Assembly: GCA_017443985.1 (NCBI GenBank)
Contig: JAFSXR010000028.1
Coordinates: forward strand, 1 to 56,640
DNA: 56,640 nt
Direction: 5' to 3'
From: Synergistaceae bacterium
GTDB taxonomy: Bacteria; Synergistota; Synergistia; Synergistales; Aminobacteriaceae
The stretch's first letter is position 1, and each line of letters begins with the position of its first letter. Both the position numbers and the translations under genes were made by a program. Positions 43,516 to 50,961 of the stretch are shown one piece after another. The notes under the pieces are model-generated. The model saw nothing but the letters and a program-made list of their open reading frames with translations, did no database searches and was not told where the DNA came from.

Positions 43516-43602
43516 AAAAATTTTATGCTAAAATATTTTCGTTCCGTTCAAAAATTCAAGAAAAAAATTTTTTACCACTACATTTACTACTACAAAAAGT
43601 TC
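43516..43602 (+). repeat. Intergenic promoter-like repeat element, copy R3
   Basis: Extended -10 TGCTAAAAT (43526-43534), then ATTTTCGTTCCGTTCAAAAA, then core TTTTTTACCACTACATTTAC followed by TACTACAAAAAGTTC. Nearly the same layout as R2. It opens the 738-base gene-poor gap 43435-44172 and is directed away from nfnB. Confidence 0.65.
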
Positions 43603-43760
43603 TAATTTTTTTAATTACCATGAAATTTTACGGTGCAGAATAAAAATTTAAAGACTCGATTTTTTTTTTGAAGTCTCACGATAAAAATACACGATAAAAA
43701 TATTTTATTTTTTTAATGACCGAAGTAACAGAAAAGAACTTTAGGGATTTATTTTAGCTG

Positions 43761-43964
43761 TGATAAAATAGGGGCAACATTGAGGGGAGTTGCTCCCTAA
43801 TTGGTAAAAATTAAAATACCGACTTAACCGAAGAATCTATCCCACAGTTGAATAGCTGAGAGGACAAATTCCATCAGCCAAGCGAGGGCAGTGAAGAAAA
43901 TTACGATTTTGCGGATCAATTTCCTCACTGTCCTTTTTCGGCTTTTAGGCTTCTTTTTAGCCAT
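43761..43964 (+). ncRNA. Candidate antisense RNA opposite the 46-aa gene
   Basis: An extended -10, TGATAAAAT (43761-43769), should start a transcript near 43775. That RNA begins with a stem GGGGCAAC (43771-43778) / GTTGCTCC (43789-43796) and runs against the 46-aa ORF from its 3' end. On the minus strand the same inverted repeat has one A-C mismatch, so the fold is better in this direction. The 3' end is not visible; the extent given is a guess. Confidence 0.35.
43824..43964 (-). CDS. 46-aa basic, hydrophobic small membrane protein
   Basis: ATG 43964. The peptide starts MAKKKPKSRKRTVRKLIRK and continues IVIFFTALAWLMEFVLSA, ending IQLWDRFFG: a strongly basic N-terminus followed by one membrane-spanning helix and an aromatic end. 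This is the build of type I toxin peptides and holin-like proteins; no named family is recognised. The ribosome site is weak (AGTAGGCGA), and upstream CCTCCT may pair with it. It has its own extended -10 promoter (44042-44050) and a leader of about 75 nt with a stem formed by ATAGG and CCTAT. Confidence 0.55.
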   Translation of the reverse strand: MAKKKPKSRKRTVRKLIRKIVIFFTALAWLMEFVLSAIQLWDRFFG

Positions 43965-43971
43965 GAAAAAT

Positions 43972-44050
43972 TCGCCTACTTTCTACAGGAGGATTACCCG
44001 CATAGGTGCCCTGTCTCGCCTATCGGCCCCTCGTGAAATTTATTATAGCA
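43972..44050 (-). promoter_or_regulatory. Promoter and structured leader of the 46-aa gene
   Basis: On the minus strand TGCTATAAT (44050-44042) is an extended -10. The leader holds CCGATAGG facing CCTATGCGG (about 44025-43998), a stable hairpin, and then CCTCCT opposite AGTAGG near the ribosome site. Confidence 0.5.
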
Positions 44051-44090
44051 AAGAAATTAAGGGATTTATTTTTAATTATGATAAGGAATT

Positions 44091-44128
44091 AAAAAAGCAG
44101 TCCCCCAATAAATTTTTGAGAACTGCTT
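44091..44128 (-). terminator. Terminator of the second Synerg-CTERM gene
   Basis: On the minus strand AAGCAGTTCTC pairs with GGGGACTGCTT (11 pairs with two G-T), followed by TTTTAA. It lies about 45 bases after the stop at 44173. The T/A-flanked stem could also work in the other direction. Confidence 0.75.
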
Positions 44129-44172
44129 AGAAAAAATGTTTTATGTAAATTTTTTAGACGTTGTAAAAATCT

Positions 44173-46124
44173 TTAGATCTTCTTCTTCAGAGCCAATATC
44201 AACAGCAAGCCTGCCGATAAAATTCCAAAGCCTGAATCACAGCCGCCGCCTGAACTACCTATAACACTGCTGTTGGTTGCGTCAGTGAATTTTTGTGCGC
44301 CTGCCATGTCAGCATAACCGCCCATGTCCTTGTCAGTGAAAATTGGCTGAATTATATCGCTTGCAGTCAAGGGCCTTGCGTCCTTGTTTGAGTAGTTGAA
44401 TACAGTCAGCTTAAAGTTTCCGCCGACAGGGCCTGCTCCGGCAAAAAGCAAATCGTATTCATTATCAGAAAGCAATATAAATTCGTTCTGCAAAATTTCC
44501 TGCGGTGTCGCGTAAGGGTCGGCAGGGTTTTGCTTAAATGTTGAAGGAGGAACATTAAAAGTTCCAAGCCCCGTAACAGTCGTTGCAGTGCCGTTCACAC
44601 AATAATGCATTGTCATCGTAGTTGTGCCTGTTGGAGGATTTGCACTCGCATTAATGTCAGCTGAAGCACTTACAAAATAAAAGCCGTTGCTTGTATCCAT
44701 TTCGGGAGCTTCGACTTCAAGCTCTGAGGTTGATTCTAAAACTTCTTTTACTGCCACGTTCGGGGCTCTCCACCACCAAAGAGCGTCCGCTTCATACGGC
44801 TGTTTGCCAGTAGGGACATTTGTAATTTTTCTCTCGGCCATGAAGTAAAGCCCTGTTGCGCCGTCGGAGAAAGGCTTTTCAATTTCAACGCCCACAATAT
44901 TTCCATTATCAATTTGATGAGTAACAGTAGATGTAGAGCCGTTCCAAAGATAAGTATTTATTTTATCGTTTGAAGTCGTTGAAGTCGGCTGATAAACCAT
45001 TATGTTCCCCTTGTATGTTCCACCAGCAATAACAAGTTCGCCGTTAGCTTTGCCGTTTTTAACGTCGAGAGAGACAAGTTTTTTGGTGCTGCCGTCCCAG
45101 TGAAAAACATAACTGTCCCTAGTTGTTATGTTATTGGGGTCTGCGTCGCGGCTGTAAGCCTCAAAATAAATTCCGCCGTTTAAGTCGGGCATAGGAGACT
45201 CGATGTCAATATTTCTTTCTCCAATATCAGCACTTGAGATAAGGACGCTTGCTGCCTTGTCGCCTAACGTTGGAATTTGATTTTCATCAATTTTTACAAT
45301 ATGCGCCGAGTTGACATCTGCACTGTCATAAGCAACGAAAGCTATAAACTTATCTGCAATATAGACAAGTCCGCGTCCCATTTCAAAACTTGACTTTTTC
45401 TCAGGATCATCGGGTTTCTGTTTAGTTGTATCAAAGCCCGTTCTCACATTTGAAAATGTTGCGAGTTTTTTAAGACTGTCTCTATCATAAACATTAATAT
45501 CGCTGCTGACAGGCGTATAAGAACCGTCAGCACTTACATTAGTTTTCTTTGAGCTCCATACATAAAGATAGTTCCAGCTGTCAGGAGCAAGAGAAACTAA
45601 TTTATGCTGGTCATAACCTGTCGGGAGTGCCTGCGAGGTTGAAGTCCATGTCAACGGGTCATAGCGCATAAGCGTTGCGTTGTTGTCAATGACATAAATC
45701 ATTCCGTTTTTGTCATCAGGAGGCAAAGCAATGTCAATCGAAATGTTGTTGCTGATATTTACAACTAAATCATGAGCTTGAGCCGTGCTTATCTGATCGT
45801 TCAACGGCTTGTCAGGGTCATATACAGTGTAGGTCGTCGTGCTTTGTGTTGCTGATGTATTTTTCTTGTCTGTTTTGCTCGAGTAGAGATAAGTTTTTCC
45901 GTTGCGAGGGAATGAGCCGACTGTGATTGATTTTGAGTCGCCGGACGTAAGGACTGTAGGTGTCGGAACGCCGCCGCTGAAATCAATTCGCCCTAATCCG
46001 TAAGTAACTGTCGCTGTCGTGTCGAGAAGGTCGCCCGACGAGAAAGAATAAAAATACGACTGCCCCCCCAAGCCGGCAACGCAGCCATGAGGAACACAAA
46101 TACAAATGATAAATATTTCTTCAT
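44173..46124 (-). CDS. Secreted Synerg-CTERM-type surface protein, signal peptide out of frame at a G7 tract
   Basis: The long frame (632 aa from TTG 46071, GGQSYFYSFSSGDLL) lacks a signal peptide. ATG 46124, after AAGGAG, encodes MKKYLSFVFVFLMAALPAWGG, a clear signal peptide, but the G7 tract (46063-46069) puts it one base off and it ends after 43 codons. With G8 it would read PAWGGQSYFYSF straight into the long frame. The body has beta-propeller-like repeats (YVIDNNATLMRYDPLTW, GIYFEAYSRD, GLYFMAERK). The end, SSGGGCDSGFG plus a hydrophobic helix and KKK, is the Synerg-CTERM sorting tail. Function unknown. Same operon as the ankyrin gene, 27 bases upstream. Confidence 0.8.
46063..46069 (-). 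repeat. G7 tract at the signal-peptide end of the second surface protein
   Basis: Seven G on the minus strand. One insertion restores the joined frame from the well-placed ATG at 46124; the present length leaves the gene OFF. Confidence 0.8.
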
Positions 46125-46150
46125 GAAAAAAACTCCTTCCGTAATAGAAA

Positions 46151-46711
46151 CTATTTCGCTAATGATTCAATGCGCTTCATCGTTTCCGTACCCTGAAGCC
46201 CGTATGCTTTCTTAGCGTAATGAAAAATATCGCGGCCTTTGCGGTCTCTTAGCTTAACATCTGCTCCTGCGTCAAGAAGAGCGTTAATGACGTCGGCCGG
46301 AAGATTATCGTCAAGAGCTTTCATTAATGGCGTTTTACCGTCCTCGTCTTTGTGATTGGGATTTGCTCCACTATCTAAAAGCACTTTGACACACTCAAGA
46401 TTTACAGGCTCGTCCATAATTTCGAGTAAAGCAGTTTCTCCGTCTTCATTGAAAGCATTTACATCAACACCGGCTTTAATGATTAGTTTCAGAAATTCCG
46501 GGTTTCTTGCTTTTTCAGCGGCAATTATGAGCGGCGTGTCCATCTCATGAAAACGCAGTGTTGCAAAATTCTTTTCACTGGCGATCGCGGCTTGAAGTTC
46601 TTGAACTGAACCTGAGCGGCAGATTTGCTTAAATTCATGTTCGGTTATTGCCATAGCGGGAAGAGTGAAAACAATTAAAACGAAAATTGAAATTAAAAAT
46701 GACTTTTTCAA
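46151..46711 (-). CDS. Secreted ankyrin-repeat protein
   Basis: 186 aa. The signal peptide MKKSFLISIFVLIVFTLPAMA is followed by about four ankyrin repeats: DTPLIIAAEKARNPEFLKLIIKAGVDVNA, GETALLEIMDEPVNLECVKVLLDSGANPNH, GKTPLMKALDDNLPADVINALLDAGADVKL and RDIFHYAKKAYG. Ankyrin repeats bind proteins. Exported outside the cytoplasm, it may partner the CTERM protein encoded after it. Target unknown. Confidence 0.85.
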   Translation of the reverse strand: MKKSFLISIFVLIVFTLPAMAITEHEFKQICRSGSVQELQAAIASEKNFATLRFHEMDTPLIIAAEKARNPEFLKLIIKAGVDVNAFNEDGETALLEIMDEPVNLECVKVLLDSGANPNHKDEDGKTPLMKALDDNLPADVINALLDAGADVKLRDRKGRDIFHYAKKAYGLQGTETMKRIESLAK

Positions 46712-46791
46712 AAAATCACCTCGTTATAATTAAATTTACTTAGAAATTCTACAGTAATTTTTATGAAAAAACAACTACTAATTTTTTAGCA

Positions 46792-46800
46792 TGATATAAT
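46792..46800 (+). promoter_or_regulatory. Extended -10 promoter of tRNA-Arg
   Basis: TGATATAAT, 48 bases before the tRNA. No strong -35 is seen. It faces the divergent ankyrin gene. Confidence 0.5.
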
Positions 46801-46848
46801 TAATAAAATTAAGTTAGTGGCAAAAATAATTTACTTCCTACTTGAAAT

Positions 46849-46924
46849 GCGCTTGTAGCTCAGTGGATAGAGCGACGGCCTCCGGAGCCGTAGGTCAGGA
46901 GTTCGACTCTCCTCAAGCGCGCCA
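46849..46924 (+). tRNA. tRNA-Arg (anticodon CCG)
   Basis: 76 bases with encoded CCA. Acceptor stem GCGCTTG/CAAGCGC, D-arm AGCTCAGTGGATAGAGC, anticodon stem ACGGC/GCCGT around CTCCGGA (anticodon CCG), T-loop TTCGACT. Confidence 0.95.
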
Positions 46925-46965
46925 GCTTTACCTCATTTAATTTTTATACACTGGAGGATTTTTTC

Positions 46966-47952
46966 ATGGTACCGGGAAAAGACGGAGATAAATACGTTCC
47001 ATACGAAAAACGCTGCGGAAATGAATCGATCGTATATTTCACACGCGATCTTTCTGCGGAAGGACTCAGAAAAATTTATTCAAAGATTAATCAGCACATC
47101 ACCGGCAAAGTTGCAATTAAACTTCACACCGGCGAACCACACGGCCCGAATATTATCCCTAGAGCGTGGGTTAAAAGCCTAATTGAAAAAGATTTGCCCG
47201 GCGCGAAAATTGTTGAGACAAATTCATATTATGACGGCGACCGCTACACGACCGAGCAGCACAGGGAGACGCTTAAAATTAACGGCTGGGATTTTGCGAA
47301 TGTCGATATTCTTGACGAACACGGCACGGCGTTATTACCCGTCAAGGGCGGCAACTGGTTCAAAGAAATGTCAGTCGGCGTTAATCTTTTGAATTATGAT
47401 TCCCTTTTAGCCTTAACTCACTTCAAAGGACACGTGCAGGGCGGTTTCGGAGGCTCGAATAAAAATATCGGCATCGGCTGTGCTGACGGACGAATCGGAA
47501 AGGCCATGATCCACACGACCCCCGGACAGCCTGACCAGTGGGACATAGCAAAAGAAGAATTTATGGAGCGCATCGCAGAATCAACAAAGGCCACTATAGA
47601 TTATTTCGGGAAGAATGTCGCGTATATTAACGTCATGCGCAATATGTCAGTCTCGTGCGACTGCGAGGGCGTTGCCGCTGAGCCTGTTGTAACTCCGAAC
47701 GTCGGCATACTTGCATCGCTCGATATTCTTGCGGTTGATTCGGCATGCGTTGATTTAATTTTTGCCCTTTCGGAAAAAGACCGCGCAGCCCTTGTTGAAA
47801 GAATGACATCGCGGCACGGACTTCGGCAGCTCTCCTACATGAAAGAACTTGGAATGGGCAACGATAAATACGTTTTAATCGACATTGATAATAATAATTC
47901 GAGAATTTATCCGGCCGACGCTGTGAAAGGCGTAAAACCGTTCGAGGGTTAA
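46966..47952 (+). CDS. DUF362 domain protein
   Basis: 328 aa, ATG with TGGAGG upstream. DUF362 hallmarks are KVAIKLHTGEPHG near residue 48, NSYYDGDRY, LALTHFKGHVQGGFGGSNKNIGIGCADGRIGKAMIH near 145 and NVMRNMSVSCDCEG near 220. Relatives are often fused to ferredoxin domains, but none is present here. The conserved Cys and His suggest metal or cluster binding. Reaction unknown. It is followed at two bases by ADP-ribosylglycohydrolase genes. Confidence 0.85.
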   Translation: MVPGKDGDKYVPYEKRCGNESIVYFTRDLSAEGLRKIYSKINQHITGKVAIKLHTGEPHGPNIIPRAWVKSLIEKDLPGAKIVETNSYYDGDRYTTEQHRETLKINGWDFANVDILDEHGTALLPVKGGNWFKEMSVGVNLLNYDSLLALTHFKGHVQGGFGGSNKNIGIGCADGRIGKAMIHTTPGQPDQWDIAKEEFMERIAESTKATIDYFGKNVAYINVMRNMSVSCDCEGVAAEPVVTPNVGILASLDILAVDSACVDLIFALSEKDRAALVERMTSRHGLRQLSYMKELGMGNDKYVLIDIDNNNSRIYPADAVKGVKPFEG

Positions 47953-47954
47953 TA

Positions 47955-48779
47955 ATGTTAGGAGCTATTGTCGGAGATGTTGTCGGAAGTCCGTTTGAAT
48001 TTGATAACAATAGAGAAACAGCATACAGCAGAAAATATCCTTTAGTGTCAGACGCTTCCAGCTACACTGACGATACTGTAATGACATTAGCTGTGGCTGA
48101 CGCTTTGATGTGCGCGATGCCTAAGAAGGGCGACGAAACTTCAGAGGCGGAATTTAAGCACTACGTCATAAAATCCATGCGGGCTTTTGGAAAAAAATAT
48201 CCGAACGCGGGCTACGGAGGAAGATTTTATGATTGGCTTTTCAGCAGCGGAATACCTAAGCCTTATAACTCATGGGGCAACGGTTCAGCCATGAGAGTTT
48301 CGTCTGTCGCGTGGGCGTTTGATAATCTCGAAGACGTTGAAAGATTTGCGGCGGTGAGTTCGCGTGTTACTCATAATCACCCCGAAGGCATAAAAGGAGC
48401 GCAGGCTACGGCAGCGGCAATTTTTTTAGCGCGGAAGGGAAAGAGCAAAGCCGAAATAAAACATTACATCAGCGAAAAATATTATTATGATCTAACGCGG
48501 ACGCTTGACGAAATAAGGCCGAATTATCATCACATCGAATCTTGTCAGCAGACAGTCCCCGAAGCCATAACGGCTTTTATGGAGGGCGAAAATTTTGAAG
48601 ATGTCCTGCGCTGCGCTGTTTCATTAAGCGGAGACTCTGACACCCTCACGGCAATAGCTGCCTCGATCGCCGAAGGGGCATACGGAATACCTGACGAAAT
48701 TAATAAAATGATTTTGCCCAAGCTCGATGAATTTTTATTGAACGCCCTCAATAAATGGGAAGTTTGGAGGGCAAATTAA
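47955..48779 (+). CDS. ADP-ribosylglycohydrolase family protein
   Basis: 274 aa of the DraG/ARH fold that removes ADP-ribose from proteins or other targets. N-terminal GAIVGDVVGSPFEF and the first metal motif SYTDDTVMTLAVADAL (near residue 35) are intact. The second metal site SLSGDSDTLTAIAASIAEGAYG lies near 217. Both provide the Mg2+ aspartates, so it should be active. No ADP-ribosyltransferase is seen nearby. A degenerate tandem copy follows. Confidence 0.9.
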   Translation: MLGAIVGDVVGSPFEFDNNRETAYSRKYPLVSDASSYTDDTVMTLAVADALMCAMPKKGDETSEAEFKHYVIKSMRAFGKKYPNAGYGGRFYDWLFSSGIPKPYNSWGNGSAMRVSSVAWAFDNLEDVERFAAVSSRVTHNHPEGIKGAQATAAAIFLARKGKSKAEIKHYISEKYYYDLTRTLDEIRPNYHHIESCQQTVPEAITAFMEGENFEDVLRCAVSLSGDSDTLTAIAASIAEGAYGIPDEINKMILPKLDEFLLNALNKWEVWRAN

Positions 48780-48782
48780 TTC

Positions 48783-49586
48783 ATGCTCGGCGCAATAGCC
48801 GGAGATATAATCGGGAGTCCGTATCACAGTGAAAAAGCTGATGCGGATTTTCCTCTTTTCACTGAAAATTCCTGTGGCACTGAAATCAGCGTAATGACTT
48901 TGGCAGTTGCCGAAGCCTTGATGCGAGTTATGCCCGCGCATGAAAAAAATTTTTCAGACGGAAGATTTAAGCACGAAGTAATTTACTGGATGAAGACTCT
49001 CGGAAAAGAATTAAAAAAAATTCATTACGGCAGAAGATTTTATGCGTGGATACACGTCGAAAAGTCATTCCCTTATAATTCAGAGAGCAACGGAGCAGCC
49101 TTGAGAGTCTCACCGATCGCTTGGGCCTTTGATAATCTTGAGGACGTTGAGAAATTCGCAGGGATCGCCGCGAGCGTTACTCATAAAAACGAAACGGGCG
49201 TTAATTATGCGCGTGCAATGGCGGGAATGGTTTTTCTTATGCGCATGAAAAAAGAGAAAGCCGACATAAAAAAGTATTTTGAAGAAAAAACAGGCATGAC
49301 ACTTTCAAAAACTCTTGACGAAATTCGCCACGATTTCAATTTTATGACTTCGGCTCCGGAGACGGTATCAGCGGCTTTAATTGCTTTTCTTGAGGCCGAA
49401 AATTTTGAGGACGCTGTACGCAAAGCGATTTCGCTGGGCGGAGAGGCTAACGCTACTGCGTCAATGTCGGGCGCATTGGCCGAAGCTCTTTACGGCATAA
49501 GAACTTTAACAGAGGTCGAAGCCTTTGAAAGGCTTGAGAGAAGATTAAAATTTGCTCTCGAAAAATGGGAGCAATGGAAAAATTAA
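48783..49586 (+). CDS. ADP-ribosylglycohydrolase paralogue lacking metal ligands
   Basis: 267 aa, clearly a tandem duplicate of the preceding protein (NSESNGAALRVSPIAWAFDNLEDVEKFAG matches NSWGNGSAMRVSSVAWAFDNLEDVERFAA). The first metal motif TDDT has become GTEIS. The second, GDSDT, has become GGEANAT. The aspartates that hold the two Mg2+ ions are therefore lost while fold residues remain. It is probably a binding or regulatory pseudoenzyme. The frame is intact. It starts four bases after its sister. Confidence 0.85.
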   Translation: MLGAIAGDIIGSPYHSEKADADFPLFTENSCGTEISVMTLAVAEALMRVMPAHEKNFSDGRFKHEVIYWMKTLGKELKKIHYGRRFYAWIHVEKSFPYNSESNGAALRVSPIAWAFDNLEDVEKFAGIAASVTHKNETGVNYARAMAGMVFLMRMKKEKADIKKYFEEKTGMTLSKTLDEIRHDFNFMTSAPETVSAALIAFLEAENFEDAVRKAISLGGEANATASMSGALAEALYGIRTLTEVEAFERLERRLKFALEKWEQWKN

Positions 49587-50335
49587 TTTGACGTTTTCTC
49601 GGTCGTCGGAGCTAATGGGCTGTCCTTAGGCACCGTACCCTCAAATAAAAATTCTTCCACGCCTAAATTAGTTTTTTTCGCTTCGTCTTTTTTATTCATT
49701 GCGGCCTTTGGAAATGCGGCAATATTAAAATCAACGTCCTGCCTGTTTATTCTGACTGTTATTCCTTTTGATCTTATCCTTGTTACGCGCCCGAAGCCTT
49801 CAATATTTTCGCCGCGTTTAATAATTTTATTTTTTTCCGTCGCCGTGTCTATAATGGCCCGCGCAGTTTTTTGTGAAAGCATTACGGCCTTGACTAAAAT
49901 TTCAGGCTCGCCCGGTGAAGTTTCTCCGGGAATTTGTATAGTTGAGTCGCCCTGCGAAAGAATTTCTCCGCCCTCTCCGAGATTTTCTAATCCCATTTCG
50001 TTATAGCCGTCAATATTAAAAGGCTTTGAATGTCTTGCGGCTATTGCTGCTGCGATTGCTTCACCGCCCTGCTTCATTTCTTGAACGGTGTGCACAAGGT
50101 CAGCCATTTTTTTCAATGCCACGCTGTCTCCGCGTGCCTCGCGCTGGGAAGGCGAATAAAATTCAACGTCAGTGTCAGAAATTCTGTCGGCTTTGAAATA
50201 ATTTATGGCAGCCCACGCCACGCCGAAAGCAAGAAGGGTAAAACACGACAGGCGAATTAATCTTGCCCTGTTGTCATCGAAAACTCCGGTAAGAATTTCC
50301 CAAAATTCCGTAAAACTATCAAGCAATACGTTCAT
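49583..50335 (-). CDS. Membrane-anchored protein, PilP/GspC-like
   Basis: ATG 50335, overlapping the upstream stop by four bases, gives 250 aa. One membrane segment lies at about 26-44 (RLIRLSCFTLLAFGVAWAAI). A periplasmic Gly/Ser-rich linker follows. The C-terminal domain (SQKTARAIIDTATEKN, KRGENIEGFGRVTRIRSKGITVRINRQDV) resembles the homology region of PilP/GspC pilus and secretion subunits. The gene upstream is PilO-like. Assignment is by shape and context, not by a firm motif. Confidence 0.5.
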   Translation of the reverse strand: MNVLLDSFTEFWEILTGVFDDNRARLIRLSCFTLLAFGVAWAAINYFKADRISDTDVEFYSPSQREARGDSVALKKMADLVHTVQEMKQGGEAIAAAIAARHSKPFNIDGYNEMGLENLGEGGEILSQGDSTIQIPGETSPGEPEILVKAVMLSQKTARAIIDTATEKNKIIKRGENIEGFGRVTRIRSKGITVRINRQDVDFNIAAFPKAAMNKKDEAKKTNLGVEEFLFEGTVPKDSPLAPTTEKTSN

Positions 50336-50826
50336 TTGTTCTGCCACGCCTCCAGCGTTACATCGACATCTACAAAATCTGAAGGGGCTTGAGCGTCCCG
50401 GGCAATTCTCAATGACGTAATGCGCGACGCAAAAGGCATCTCCCGCCAATCCGCAAAGAGGTGAACGAGCGAATAATAATTGCCTTGAAGTTTCAGAGTC
50501 AGTACGTTGTTGTCGTTTGCGGACATTGAAATCATGTTCATAGAATTTTCTTCGATTAATTCTCTAACACGGGCGTAAAAATCTAAACCGTCCGCCTCAG
50601 TTCCGACATCGCCCAAGTTAAGATTATTTATGCTCTGGAGAGTTTTATTTTTGTTTCTCAGGCTCTCCATGACGGTTGAAAAATTATCGCGCTCGTTGAC
50701 GATAAAATCGTATTCCTCGCGGTAGCTTTCAAGGACGTGAAGCCCGTACCACACTCCGGAGCACAAAGCTATGCACAACGCAAAAAAAAGCACAACATGT
50801 ATCGTACAAGAATTATTTTCTTCCAT
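50332..50826 (-). CDS. PilO-like type IV pilus/secretion inner-membrane protein
   Basis: 164 aa. An N-terminal membrane helix (IHVVLFFALCIALCSGVWYGLHVL) is followed by a coiled coil (YREEYDFIVNERDNFSTVMESLRNKNKTLQ). A ferredoxin-like domain closes it (NVLTLKLQGNYYSLVHLFADWREMPFASRITSLRI), which matches the G-x-Y-x-x-L/FL pattern of PilO. No PilM, PilN, PilQ or ATPase lies beside the pair. GGAG precedes the ATG, and an extended -10 is at 50874-50882. Confidence 0.55.
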   Translation of the reverse strand: MEENNSCTIHVVLFFALCIALCSGVWYGLHVLESYREEYDFIVNERDNFSTVMESLRNKNKTLQSINNLNLGDVGTEADGLDFYARVRELIEENSMNMISMSANDNNVLTLKLQGNYYSLVHLFADWREMPFASRITSLRIARDAQAPSDFVDVDVTLEAWQNK

Positions 50827-50873
50827 GTTTTAATTTTTCTCCTGAAATTTATTTTTTTTAATCGAGCATGAAA

Positions 50874-50882
50874 ATTATATCA
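50874..50882 (-). promoter_or_regulatory. Extended -10 promoter of the PilO-like gene
   Basis: TGATATAAT on the minus strand. The divergent flhA promoter lies about 40 bases away (TGTAAAATAC near 50914), so the two operons share this small gap. Confidence 0.5.
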
Positions 50883-50961
50883 GTCAGCCATGAAGAATTA
50901 TTTTAATTTTTCGTGTAAAATACAGAATAATTTTCAGTCTTAAAGAACGGAGGATTTTTAT

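Noticed and set aside
43891..44130. A 79-codon plus-strand ORF (GTG start) across the 46-aa gene
   Set aside because: Its composition is not protein-like (Arg/Ser/Leu mix with stray Cys-free basic stretches), and it overlaps the minus-strand peptide, promoter and terminator that form a coherent unit.
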